From Tetrastigma voinierianum (Eukaryota > Streptophyta > Magnoliopsida > Vitales > Vitaceae): a stretch of DNA of 64,000 bases. This document shows positions 1-9,532 of the stretch, piece by piece. Within the stretch, counting starts at the first letter, position 1. Each line of letters starts with the position of its first letter. The translations under genes were made by a program, and so were the position numbers. Under the pieces are notes generated by a model, which had not been told where the DNA came from, did no database searches, and worked only from the letters and a program-made list of their open reading frames with translations. The DNA is taken from assembly GCA_016808115.1 (NCBI GenBank), contig JAEQBH010000294.1, positions 1,488,001 to 1,552,000 of the forward strand, written 5' to 3'.

Positions 1-362
1 AGGAGAATGTGCTGGCGGTGTAATGCCCACAACACATTTCGGCGTTGTATGCTCGGTATTTTGATGATTTGGTAGGCGGCGTTAGCAGGGGTTTACATGG
101 ATGACATTACGGTCTACGAGGGAGCTTTGAAGGCGCTAAATCAGCTTTAAGCATCTGCGCAGGTGTATAGAGAAAAACTTGGTTTTAAACTGGGAGAAAT
201 GCCATTTTATGGTCAGCTAGGGAATAGTACTAGGGCATATTATTTCAGAAAAAGGGATCGAAGTTGATAAGGCCAAAAATGGGCGATTTCCAGTTTGCCC
301 TCCCCACAGGCATCAAGGCGTAAGGCAATTCTTGAATACGAGGCTTCTACAGGAGGCTCATC
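1..362 (+). pseudogene. Reverse transcriptase fragment (Athila-like)
   Basis: The C-terminal part of a retrotransposon reverse transcriptase, which copies element RNA into DNA. Reading frame 1 from base 1 shows RRM, then FRRCMLGI, a stop codon at 73-75, and the catalytic YMDD motif at 94-105 followed by ITVYEGAL. This matches the palm region around the active-site aspartates in Ty3/gypsy enzymes. After about base 150 the frame breaks repeatedly, but the connection region remains recognisable (LGHI-like and KGIEVDKAK-like remnants near 225-275). The N-terminal half is outside the window. Confidence 0.8.
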
Positions 363-910
363 ATGAACTTCGAAAATAGCCGACCTTTAATAATTCTCTT
401 AGAAAAAAAAAAGGCCAAATTTGGTGAGCTGGGATGCGAATTTTGCGAAAAGAGCTTTGAGGAGCTTAAATCATATTTGACCACTGCACCAATAGTGAGA
501 GCCCCTAACTGGCAATTACCCTTCGAAGTGATGTGTGATGCAAGCGATATGGCCATTAGAGCAGTTCTCAAACAAAGGGAAGGAGGAAAGCCTTATGTGG
601 TCTATTATGCAAGCGAGACACTGAATGAGGCATAGAGGAATTATGACCACGAGAAAGAAGCTCTTTGCGATTGATGCATGCCTTAGACAAATTTCGAGCT
701 TATTTGGTTGGGTCGGACATAATAGTATTCACGGATCACTCAGCCTTGAAATACCTGCTCACCAAACAAAATGCTAAGGCTAGGCTTATCAGGTGGGTTC
801 TCCTACTACAAGAGTTTAACCTGCAAATCAAGGACAAAAAGGGTGTGGAAAATGTTGTTGCCGATCACCATTCGAGATTAACAATCACACACTCGACCCT
901 CCGTCGATGA
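363..910 (+). pseudogene. RNase H domain with 3' reverse transcriptase linker (Athila-like)
   Basis: Two open segments in different frames (363-635 and 665-910) together cover the pol linker and RNase H, the nuclease that removes RNA from the RNA:DNA hybrid. The first has FEELKSYLTTAPIV and the first active-site segment CDASD at about 528-542, then YVVYYASETLNEA. The second has ALDKFRAYLVGS, TDHSALKYLL and WVLLLQEFNLQIKDKKG followed by VADHHSRL. The stop and frame change near 634-665 disrupt the protein. Downstream sequence leads into the integrase zinc finger. Confidence 0.85.
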
Positions 911-999
911 TGAATTCCACTGAGGAGTCAACTGCTCTGGTTGAGGAGAGCCACTGGTATGCTCACATTGCAAATTACTTGTCTGAGAGCTACCGAGTA

Positions 1000-1720
1000 G
1001 ATTAACACAAAGACAAGAAATTCTTCTTTGCAAAAATTCACTCCCTATTATTGGGGAGGAACCATTCTTGTCTGAATCTGTGTGACCGGATAATCGGAAG
1101 GTGTGCACGAAGCGGAAGCGACAGGAATCTCGGTCCTTTGCCATGAGAATGCCTTTGGAGGCCACTTTGCAGCTGACGCTGGGAAGGTGCTCCGATCCCA
1201 GTTTCTTGGCCCTCTCTTTTCAGGATGCTCACCTCATGTACGAGAATGCGACAAATGCGAAAGGTTGGGGAAGATTTCGTCGTCGCAGTGCCCCTTCCGC
1301 TTGGAGATTTTGGTAGTTGACCTTTTCGACCGCATTATGGGGATCAGTTTCATGGGACCATTCCCTTCCTCCCTTGAATACCTCTACATTTTGGTGGGGA
1401 GTTGACTATGTGTCCAGTGGGTTGAAGCGGAGTTCCTTTGCGAGCGGTGACATGAGGGCAATCTCTTGAAATTTTTGAAGGAGAATATATTCTCTAGATT
1501 TTGGGTCCCCAAAGCCATAATTAGTTATGGAGGTTCGCATTTCTGCAACAAACCTTTTGAGAGCCTCCTCACTAAGTATGGTGTCAAGCATAAAGTAGCC
1601 ACCCCATACCACCCTTAGACCAGTGGCAAGGTTGAACTAGCCAACGAGAGACTCGAGGCAATGCGATGAAAGTGGTAAATTCTAGCAAGAAAGATAGGTC
1701 TCTTAGGCCTTGCTCTCTGC
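1000..1720 (+). pseudogene. Integrase (Athila-like), catalytic residues lost
   Basis: A broken integrase, the enzyme that inserts element DNA into the host chromosome. The HHCC zinc finger is visible around 1135-1265: CHENAFGGHF, then CDKCERLG. The core follows with GISFMGPFPSS near 1339-1370; the family has Asp where this copy has Ser. Further on, ISYGGSHFC near 1519-1545 has Tyr in place of the second catalytic Asp, and the TPYHP segment runs into a stop where Gln is usual. The region around the catalytic Glu (KVELANERL) is still present. At least two of the three DDE residues are gone, so this copy cannot encode an active enzyme. Confidence 0.8.
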
Positions 1721-2196
1721 GGGCATACGGAGGACAGCCCTCTGAGACCATTACAGGCATGTCTCCTTATGTCGCTGGTTTATGGCAAAACTGCCACCTG
1801 CTGTGGAAATTGGATACAAGGCATGGTGGGTAGTAAAAATTGAACTTGGGCGTGGGCGGAAATTTGGTCTGGGCTCCTTGATATCGATGAGCTAGAAGAG
1901 GCGAGAAATGATGCCTACCTCAGCTCAAAGATTGCAAAGATAAATTTGAAGGTGGCATGATCAGTTGTGCTTCATAAACATTTCCCAAAAGGGGACGAGT
2001 ATTGCTACGACTCAGGCTCCCTGCTCCCGGCGAGCCATCCAGAGATGCGGGTGGGCCATTCACGTCGAATGTTTACCTCGATGGTTCGTGGATGCGCCGA
2101 TACCAAAGACAATCCAGTGTTCAAGGTCAATGGCCAAGGCTGAAGTCATATAGCAGCTCATTTTCAGCGAGCAAAATCCCCCTCCTTGACCTTGTG
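1720..2196 (+). pseudogene. Pol C-terminal tail (Athila-like)
   Basis: The end of pol after the integrase core. Short matches to the family tail are seen in changing frames, including a remnant near 1780-1800 of the LVYGK-type segment and FKVNGQ-like coding near 2115-2135 (read here as VQGQWPRLKSY). It ends where the target duplication of the solo LTR begins. Beyond the family likeness of these short stretches I cannot assign sub-domains. Confidence 0.55.
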
Positions 2197-2201
2197 AAAC
2201 C

Positions 2202-3762
2202 CGATTCGTGCCACGGTAGGAATTGATCGAATCAGTGATATTCGTATCACATATTCCTCCTACCGTGGTAGTCAGAAATACTTGCGGTATAGTGGTCTAG
2301 GGTCGAACACGGGATGGGTTTCTTCGTACAAATGATTAACGATCAAGAGAGCGAAATGGTGAATTTTGTTTGGATTTTCAGGGTTTGGTTAAAGCAGGGT
2401 TGGTGGTTTGCAAGCTGAAAATAAAGAAGCGAAATAAAATATAAAAGAACTCCTTGAAGCATTAGTAGGCTGGGTTTTAGTTCCTAGGCTAGCAGGGAGG
2501 TCCCCGGGTTGGTTCATTTCCTCGCGTTGGGAGGATGACATATAGTCATCTCGACAGGATCTTCATTGCTTTAAGCCCAAACCCCAATAATTTTCCTTTT
2601 GATAGAAAGCATTTATTTAGCATTTATGGTTCCTCTGAGTGAAAATCTATCTTGACTCATCCCTCTGATGATTCGTAAAGGGCAACTAATGAATCTCAAT
2701 GGATCTAAAATAAGGATCACGAACCACAAAAGATTACCAAGTATTGATCAGAGGATGCACTTACAATAGAAAATATAACCCTTTGCCTACCTCCGGTGGC
2801 TAAGTAAAGAGCAACTAATGGATATCGGTGTATCTAAAGCTAAGAATACCTTTGAACCTAAAAACTTGTCAAGTATTGGCCAAAGAAAGTACATCAAAAA
2901 GTTTAAACTAGAGTTGGTAGGAACAAAATGTCAAAACTTCTTTGCGTGAAAAATAGGGAACCAGGCGGCCTTCGGATCCACCCCGACGACCTTCGCCCGA
3001 GGAGGAAGGGGTTTTAATTGCCTTCATCCCTCGAGTTGTCATCCTTGGAGGTGTTTGTAACCAAGAAAGTGAGAAGGAGAGAAGAGAGAAAATGAGAGCT
3101 AGCAGGGACGTCAAATTTCATCGAAAACTAAAAACTTAGGTCGACCAGTGTTTTACAATGGCTTATAGCCTTCTGAACATGTGAAATACCAAAATAACCA
3201 AACTAGAATAATTACAGTGGTAAAAATGAGAAGAAAAACCAAACGAAGTCGTTTGGATAAACCATGAAAATTTCGCACATAGTGATTTTCGCTATCATGC
3301 TTGAAGTCGCTATGATAGCGAACCCCTACTCTATCATGTGAATCTAGGCATAGAAAAATTGAAATTTTGCTATGCCACCAGTGGTACGCTATGATATGAA
3401 AAAATTCTGCGTGGCGAATTTTCCTCACATTCATCGCTATTAGCTCTTGTTCCATTATTTATTGTTCCTAACCTTTCTCATCCCGATTCATGTATTTTGC
3501 TTTCTTTTCCTTTTAAGTCTTTATTTCTTCGATTCTTGATGCATGTCTTAGAAGTCAGACCATAATTCTTCATGCTTGGAATGACTAAACAAACTTTGGC
3601 ATTAAAAGCTTGCAAAAGCGCAAAATTAGCCACAAAATATGATCTGTAGTACCATAGGGGCCCGAACATGTCAATTGGGTTAATTATAACAATTAGTACA
3701 CAAAATGTGCTCAAAACCTATTAAAAATAGGGTTCAAAATAGCACTTTTTGGGCACTAATCA
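2202..3762 (-). mobile_element. Solo LTR of the element-1 family, reverse orientation
   Basis: A 1561-bp LTR without internal sequence. On the minus strand it starts TGATTAGTGCCC (at 3762) and ends in GGCACGAATCG (at 2202). It is flanked on both sides by the 5-bp duplication AAACC (2197-2201 and 3763-3767), which shows a true insertion followed by LTR-LTR recombination. It is related along its length to the 3' LTR at 7201-8512: shared stretches include GGATGACAACTC, GACTATATGTCATCC-like and the 62-nt hairpin at the 3' end. It separates the pol and env-like parts of the host element. Confidence 0.9.
2209..2270 (-). promoter_or_regulatory. Conserved hairpin at the LTR 3' end (solo copy)
   Basis: An imperfect palindrome whose arms on the minus strand are ACCACGGTAGGA and TCCTACCGTGG around a loop of roughly 35 nt. 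It is the last recognisable element before the LTR 3' end (U5 side). The same structure is at 8445-8506 in the other LTR, with pairing kept by G:U wobbles although the sequence has changed. A structural RNA role near the primer-binding site is an inference. Confidence 0.5.
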
Positions 3763-3767
3763 AAACC

Positions 3768-4500
3768 TCCTGACCACACATTTGGGAGTGACACAGCGTA
3801 TCCAGAAGTCCTTAATTCAATTAGCAATTTTGCTTAATCTTTTTGTGTCCGCACATTTGTTGTTTGGTTTGTTTTCCTTTTGCAAATTTTCTCTTTTAAG
3901 TTTGTCTTCTAATAATTTTTAGTTTTTGCAGGTGTTACAGTGGGTTGGGAGAGCAGTATTTTGTAATCTTTTAGTTTTCCTTTTGCAAAATTTCGCTACC
4001 CTTTGCAAATTTCCTTTTGCAACCTGCGAAATTCCATAGGTTGCACTGTTCGTCTCCCTACCCTTTCATCTTCCTACTGCGACACTCCGGTTCCTACAAC
4101 CCTCCAAAATTTTGCATTTCTTTTTTAGCCAGCCATTTAATAGGCACTTAATGCCATTAATTGAGCAAGACCTTTCATACCCCCACACCTCTATAAACCT
4201 CCGCTACATTTCATTTCAAATCTCAGATTCTCGTGCGAATTCCCCTCTCCCACCTCCTCTCCTCCTCCCCAGCCCGACCATGGTGAGGCCATGATGGTCA
4301 TGCTTCCGGCCTAGGGTGAAGCGGAGTTCCTCCCCTCCCCGTATACTCCTCTTGCCCGCTGACCCAGGTCGTCGCGCCTCTGCCGCCCCTCTTGTTCTTA
4401 GCCTTTGTTGCTCAGACGACTCGGTATGCCGCACTTCCTGATTCTGTGACTCCACCTTGTCATCCCGAGCCATCGTAAAGTTACCGTCCAAAGGCCGGGA
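3768..4500 (+). other. Leader between pol and the env-like ORF
   Basis: About 730 bp of non-coding Athila-like sequence. It is T-rich at 3830-4030, with a TTTTTGCAGGTG run near 3925-3936 that looks like a 3' splice acceptor, as expected if the downstream ORF is made from a spliced RNA. A TATA-like box follows at 4192-4198. The reading frame on the opposite strand at 4216-4572 shows no family similarity and is ignored. Confidence 0.45.
4192..4198 (+). promoter_or_regulatory. TATA-like box upstream of env-like ORF
   Basis: TATAAAC in the context CTCTATAAACCTCC lies about 300 bp before the env-like coding region. The second Athila copy has TATAAATA in the equivalent place (9934-9941). The positional match supports a real signal, but promoter activity is not shown by sequence alone. 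Confidence 0.4.
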
Positions 4501-4502
4501 CC

Positions 4503-5885
4503 TTGGAGCCCGGGGAGTCTTCGGTCGAGGCCTCTGAGCCTGATCACCACCACTGTCGGGGGCATTCTTCAAGTCCCCATACGGACTTGTCCCAGATTAC
4601 ATCATCGGTGGCCATATTTCCCTATGACCCCATTCAGGGAATGCGGTGTAGTGAGAGGGATCTACATGCAGAGGTTCATTATGATCTCTCAGACTTTTCC
4701 CAAGACCCGGAGCTCCGAGACTCGATGCTACTAGTGCAGCAGTACTCCCTGGAGCCGTTCATGACACCTCGTCAATTTTTCTACTCTCGGGTGATCATTG
4801 AGTTCTGGCTTGATGACATCGAGGCCTGGTGACTGAGCAGCTCTTCATTTCTCCATCGACGGCCAGCCATGGATACTCAGGGCCTCTAACATCACAACTA
4901 CTTTTAATCTTTTGGTGGTCCCTGCGTAACGCTTATAAACGTGGCTCACATCTCATGAGGATGGTCAGATCTTCTCTCGGGGATACTACAGTGGGACGAT
5001 TACGTTCGAGAAAGGCAACTCGCATGCGTACGTCTTATAGACCACATTTTACGTTCTAATCTTTTCCCACTCCAGCATATTTTTGGTTCAGCCCATCAGA
5101 GCTTATTATGATATCCTTGTTCCCGCCGAGGACAAAGGTCCGTCAGCGAGTTTACCGAGTTGTGTCCACGCCTCACGTGTCTGAGACTCTTATGCCAGGT
5201 GCTAGAGCATATCGGCTTCCACGAGAACTATGTGGAGGCGTCGTCGAAGCTGAGTCTTCTTCACCAGTTAATTGGTGGCACACTATGCCTGTTCCTATCA
5301 TCTTCGGCCCGGACCAGTAGAGGATTGGCCCGGTGTAGATATTCCACTGGGACCGGCCCACGGCGAGGCACATTGAGGCCTCCCGGGCTCCCGACCCCCC
5401 CCGGCTCTGCAGGCTACCACTGCTCCAGTGCCTCCGCCTCCTGTGCCATCTGTCCCTCCTATGCCCTCGACCACCATGCCCACTACCCATTTAGATATTG
5501 CTGGGCCGAGCACTTCCACATAGCCTCAGCAGTCTATCACCATCTCCACCCGGGACTTTTTGACCATCATGGATGCATTCCGCACGTTCTCCGCCACATC
5601 GGCATCATTTGTGACTGCCCATGCAGCCCTAGCGGATAGGATGACTCGCACTGAGGCTACCATGGCTTAGACCAGTGCCATACTGGCATAGAATCAGGCC
5701 ATCCTTATGCAAATCCAGAGTCACGGTTCATCTGCGATCTCCCAGTGTGCCTTGCTTAGGCACTTCAGCTCCTCCTCGGCGGGACCGGCCCCTCCTCATG
5801 GCCCTTGCGGACCCTGGATGTGCTGTGTTGCGGCGGTTGCAACCACTCATAGGTAGCACCTTAGTCGGAATCCAGGCCTAGGACA
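4503..5885 (+). pseudogene. Env-like / post-pol ORF of Athila element 1
   Basis: A degraded ORF in the position of the Athila env-like gene, after pol and before the 3' LTR. Open segments at 4503-4832, 4829-5059 and 5160-5639 lie in different frames. Readable parts include FMTPRQFFYSRVIIEFWLDD and, near 5530-5730, a helical coiled-coil-like stretch (DFLTIMDAFRTFSATSASF, then AHAALADRMTRTEATMA and QAILMQIQSH) broken by stops. The Pro-rich part at about 5380-5480 precedes the coiled coil. The function of this protein is unknown in the family, and I see no clear signal peptide or membrane span. Confidence 0.5.
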
Positions 5886-5974
5886 CCTCTTTGTGACTAT
5901 TGAGGCGGGGAGGTAGCACTTCCTCCACTACCTTTCCAATCCACGCCCCCGTTATGAATTGATGGTACGCCCAG

Positions 5975-5984
5975 TTGGGGGGAG
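5975..5984 (+). promoter_or_regulatory. Polypurine-tract-like motif 1
   Basis: TTGGGGGGAG, identical to the tract that directly precedes the 3' LTR at 7191-7200. It lies just after the env-like ORF and could act as an internal plus-strand priming site. Confidence 0.4.
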
Positions 5985-6475
5985 AGTTAGTGAAGGAAGT
6001 GATTTTCTTATACTGTAGATATCAGTTTGTTTTACACTTTTCAAATCTACTGCATGTATAAGCAAAGACCATTTTGTATGTTTAGTGGCTTGCTTTTTGC
6101 TTCTTTTTAAGAAAGCTGTTTTTGAAAAAGCTGAAAATTTAGTGATACACACGGTTATACATATCATTGCAACATTTTTGCACCCATTTTTTTTTTGTGG
6201 TTTTGCACATCCTTTGGGTGAGAAATTGAAACCTTGCTGGAGTGCTATTGATCTTTAGATTAGTTCCATGCATGATTAAGTTGTTAGTCAGTTGAAGTCC
6301 CCTGATTTTCAATCTTTTTCTTCCACCTTTAGCTAGCCACACACTGTGCACATCAATTTTCTTTAATAACTTTGAGAAGCGCATAACTCCTTATCGTGTG
6401 TAAACCTACCTAGTTTCGTTGACCACACATGGGGTTAGTTCCCTAGAATAGAAGGCGATGTGTCTTCCAAAATAA

Positions 6476-6519
6476 AAGAAGAGAAAAAGGAAAAGAAAAG
6501 AAAGAAAAGAAAGAAAAGC
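6476..6519 (+). repeat. A/G-rich low-complexity tract
   Basis: A nearly pure purine run made of AAAAG and AAAGA units. It occupies the same position in the 3' region as the A-run at 11795-11828 in the second Athila copy, so it is part of the element rather than a poly(A) tail. Confidence 0.7.
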
Positions 6520-6900
6520 GTGACGGCTTTACCTTGAAACACGAGCGCGGTCGAAGTGCACGGCGAAAGTTTTTAAAGCCTAGTGCCCTAAGCCTTAGTT
6601 GGTTGGGAGCCATCGACGTAGTGCTCAATACATGGGTGGATGGGTGAGGTTTAGCGAGTCGTAGGTGCTGGAATTTCAAATTCATTCAGAGTCCGGGGTG
6701 AAACCCGACGAGTTAGTGGTAGAGAGATCCTCATGACTTGATGTCCTAAGCCTTAGTTGGTTGGGAGTCATCGGTGGGCCCTGGATTACAGGACTTTGGT
6801 GGTGATTTCTGACAATGCATCCTACGATACAAAGAAATATGACAAAGAGTGGAACCATATTTATTTAGGTTGGTCGAGTCTTAGGACTTGGCGATAGCAG

Positions 6901-6910
6901 TTGGGGGGAG
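6901..6910 (+). promoter_or_regulatory. Polypurine-tract-like motif 2
   Basis: A second exact TTGGGGGGAG, about 290 bp before the terminal tract. The following bases (GCGGAG) do not begin an LTR, so this is an internal copy. Confidence 0.4.
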
Positions 6911-7190
6911 GCGGAGTTTAGCGAGGTTAGCAGTGGCTTGATCACATAAACACTTAGATTTCGGTGGAATTTTCAGGTCGATTCCCTTGGGATAGATACT
7001 CTTTTGAAACTTGGTCTTATATGGCAGTTATTCTCCTAAGCTGGTTATTGTGCAGGGTCTTAATCATTCACACTGAGGGGAGGGCATTACTTATCATACA
7101 CTTTTTGAAAATACCATCCCCTTTTGCATTAGTATAACTTATCTGCTCTTCCTTCTTTTTGTCATTACTAAGGGACTAGCAATGTGTCGG

Positions 7191-7200
7191 TTGGGGGGAG
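7191..7200 (+). promoter_or_regulatory. Polypurine tract of element 1
   Basis: TTGGGGGGAG immediately before the TGATTAGTGC start of the 3' LTR, the expected position for the primer of plus-strand DNA synthesis. Confidence 0.8.
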
Positions 7201-7650
7201 TGATTAGTGCTCGATAGTCTTGTACATGCCACGTTTATTGCGGGTTTGAGCACTTTGTGTCTTAATCAACCGATAACTTGATTGATGCACTAAGGTCCCG
7301 ACTATACTATTGATCATATTTGTGATCATGCGGAAGACGACGTAACCACATTGTTACAACACATGCTTTGTGATTACATTCAGTACCATTTCTTTGTCGA
7401 TTTAATCGATGAACGGCCCGAACTTCGGAAGAATTTGCATGTACCGTCGAAGGCAATTGGGCTAAATCACGAAGGAAGCAGCGGGAATTTTGCGGTGTTG
7501 CGAAATTTTCCACGACTTCTTGAATTCGCGAGTTGCCTTGCATGCTATCTTGGCCCCTTTTTACGCGTATTTTATGGCTTTTTACCAAAATGCCCTTGAT
7601 GTAATTTTTTTTCTTTCATACTTTTATGTAATTTCCTTGACTCTTAGCCT

Positions 7651-7659
7651 TTATATAAA
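7651..7659 (+). promoter_or_regulatory. LTR TATA box
   Basis: TTATATAAAC in the middle of the 3' LTR, about 450 bp from its start, in the usual place for the retrotransposon promoter at the U3/R boundary. Confidence 0.55.
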
Positions 7660-8444
7660 CTCGGTGAAGCACATATAACGAGGCGGAGTTTTGATTTATC
7701 CCGATAAAATTGGCACCAAAGCTTTCAGCTTTCTCGCCTGTGCAATTTTCTTTCACTTTCTCTCCCTTTCTCCCATTTTCTCTCCTGCCAAACACCCGTT
7801 GAGGATGACAACTCAAGGGATGTTTGACTAAACCTCCCTCATCCTTGAAGAGGGAGGCAGGTTGAGTTAGGGTAAACAATGTCTGTTACCCAGCCTTGAG
7901 ACATTTATTATCATTTATGTTTACGCATCTCACACGTGGGTTTGAATCTTGTGATGTACCTGGTGGCTAATTGCCTGACAAAGTTTCAAGGAACCGATTG
8001 GATGCTTATTTTCAGTCCAGCGTGGCAGGCTCCAGTTTCCATTTATTAGCTCCTGCAGAGTTAGATCCATCGGATGGTGCTAAGCGCTTTGGAAACATTA
8101 ATGGATTACAAATGTTGTATACTGGAAGGGAAAGCCACAGGGGTCGGTTGCTATAGCCAAACCTAGATCCCAGGCTCGAGTGACTATAGGTCATCCTCCT
8201 AGACGAGGAAGGACCAGGGACGCATTACGGTTACGAGAACCTAAGCCCAGTGGTCGAAAACTTGAGGGTTCTTTTACACTTTATTTCTCTGATTCTGGTT
8301 TTACAAGCCATCTGACCTCGATTGTTTTTACCAAAACTCCAAAATCTAAAGTGGAAACACCAATTTCAATCAGCGTGACTCATTAGCATGAAGAAAACCC
8401 CGTCCACGAGTTCGACCTTGAGCCCTTTATCTTGCATTATCTTT

Positions 8445-8506
8445 GCTACGGTAGTAGGAATCCTAGGATACAAATTTTGTTGATTCCGGTACACCTACTG
8501 TGGCAC
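8445..8506 (+). promoter_or_regulatory. Conserved hairpin at the LTR 3' end
   Basis: Arms GCTACGGTAG and CTACTGTGGC pair over 10 bp with two G:U wobbles. It is the counterpart of the hairpin in the solo LTR at 2209-2270 and ends six bases before the LTR terminus. Confidence 0.5.
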
Positions 8507-8512
8507 GAATCA

Positions 8513-9158
8513 CTACTCGAAAAGACCATTTTCCACTACCGTTTCTAGATCAAATGTTGGACAAGCTAGCAGGGCATGAATACTACTGCTTTTTAGATGG
8601 GTATTCCGAGTATAATCAGATCGCCATAGCCCCTGAAGACCAGGAGAAGACAACATTCACATGCCCGTATGGTATGTTTGCATTCATGTGTATGCCATTT
8701 GAAGTTTGTGCTTGCACAGAACTATTCCCGGCGTGTTCGATGGCCATATTTTCAGACATGGTTGAAAAGACAATTGAGGTGTTCATGGATGACTTTTCAG
8801 TATTGGGGAGTTCCTTTGATGCTTGTTTAGAAAACTTGAGAGCGATGCTTGTTAGGTGTGTAGAAACCAATCTTGTGCTAAATTGGGAAAAGTGCCACTT
8901 TATGGTACAAGAGGGCATCGTACTTGCGGATTTAGAGCAAGGAATAGGGATTAGCAGTTTGAAGTGAAAGCTGATAGAAATTACCTACCGTCATCGATGA
9001 AGGACATAAAGAATTTTTCTAGGACCGCAGCGAGGATTATCGATTCATTAAAGATTTCTCTCCTGTGCAAAAGCAGATTATCTGATCTGTTTAGCTCGGG
9101 AGACACCATTTGTTTTTATGAACAATGCACACCCAAGCCTTTTCAGTCTGAAAGATAA
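8513..9158 (+). pseudogene. Reverse transcriptase (Athila-like element 2)
   Basis: Reverse transcriptase, open for about 155 codons from 8500 to 8967. It begins in TRKDHFPLPFLDQML, passes through YYCFLDGYSEYNQI, EDQEKTTFTCPYG and MPFEVC (family MPFGLC), and carries the catalytic FMDD at 8782-8793. It continues with NLVLNWEKCHFMVQEGIVL. The Gly to Glu change in MPFxLC and the loss of frame near 8925-8970 mark it as inactive. The first four codons of the open frame belong to the adjoining LTR, not to the enzyme. Confidence 0.9.
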
Positions 9159-9400
9159 ACTAGTATCGGCTCCGCAGTTTGTAGCACGAATTGGGTTTCA
9201 GTTATTGTGCGACGCTAGTGACTATGCGATCGGGCTTGATCTTTGAGGCAAAAAAAGAAAGGATATTTTAGGTCATCCACTATGTTAGTCGAACTTTGAA
9301 TACTCGGTGATTATGCCTACGGAAGAAATTTATTAGCCATTGTTTTCGCTTTTGATAAATTTAGGCCATACTTGATTGGCAATAAGGTGATAGTGCACAG
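9159..9400 (+). pseudogene. RNase H fragment (Athila-like element 2)
   Basis: A degraded RNase H. LLCDASDYAIGL is readable near 9205-9240, followed by stops. A fragment of the DKFRPYLIGNKVIVH-type segment is near 9355-9400 (read with small frame changes). The sequence then leaves the family pattern, and the integrase is missing. Confidence 0.7.
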
Positions 9401-9514
9401 CTAAGAGAAGATAGCAGCAGTGAAGTCAAATCCCCAACAGGTTCTGTTGTTGTTTCCGGTCTTGGTTCTCTACGTTGTAGGAATGTCGAGCTAACGACGT
9501 TAAACATAACGCTT

Positions 9515-9532
9515 CTTGGGAGGCAACCCAAG
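9515..9532 (+). promoter_or_regulatory. Conserved post-pol hairpin
   Basis: CTTGGGAGGCAACCCAAG forms a 6-bp stem with loop AGGCAA. It is found after pol in many plant Athila/Tat elements. A second copy is in the minus-strand LTR element near 19687-19704, with one stem pair replaced by a G:U wobble. Its role is not established. Confidence 0.6.

Larger units (their letters stand above)
5886..7190 (+). other. 3' untranslated region of Athila element 1
   Basis: A long non-coding stretch between the env-like ORF and the 3' LTR. It holds two early polypurine motifs (5975-5984, 6901-6910), an A/G-rich tract (6476-6519) and a duplicated 32-34-bp motif containing CCTAAGCCTTAGTTGGTTGG (about 6589-6622 and 6738-6771). 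A diverged copy of that motif (CCCTTAACCAACTGGTGGGA) occurs in element 2 near 12036-12055, so it is a family feature. Confidence 0.6.
1..8512 (+). mobile_element. Athila-like Ty3/gypsy element 1, 3' part
   Basis: This is the 3' part of a large Ty3/gypsy retrotransposon whose 5' end lies before the window. Domains read reverse transcriptase, RNase H, integrase, an env-like 3' ORF, a polypurine tract and a 3' LTR, all on the + strand. The Athila-type assignment rests on the integrase zinc-finger style (CHxxxxGGHF, CDKC) and on the long ORF after pol. A reverse-oriented solo LTR (2202-3762) is inserted between pol and the env-like ORF. The 3' LTR ends at 8512 exactly where a second Athila reverse transcriptase begins, so this element seems to have jumped into another Athila copy. 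Its coding regions are all broken. Confidence 0.85.
7201..8512 (+). mobile_element. 3' LTR of Athila element 1
   Basis: A 1312-bp LTR that starts TGATTAGTGC right after the polypurine tract and ends in GGCACGAATCA. A TATA box is at 7651-7659. Homology to the reverse solo LTR at 2202-3762 fixes both ends. The base after it (8513) begins CTACTCGAAAAGACC, which is reverse-transcriptase coding sequence of another Athila element. CTACT is therefore the probable right-hand target duplication, with its partner outside the window. Confidence 0.9.

Noticed and set aside
4216..4572. 118-codon open frame on the minus strand
   Set aside because: Arg/Gly-rich translation of a G/C-rich stretch opposite the env-like region, with no family similarity.
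8445..8506. 62-nt palindrome as an independent miniature transposon
   Set aside because: Both copies are at the same place at the 3' end of related LTRs, so it is part of the LTR.
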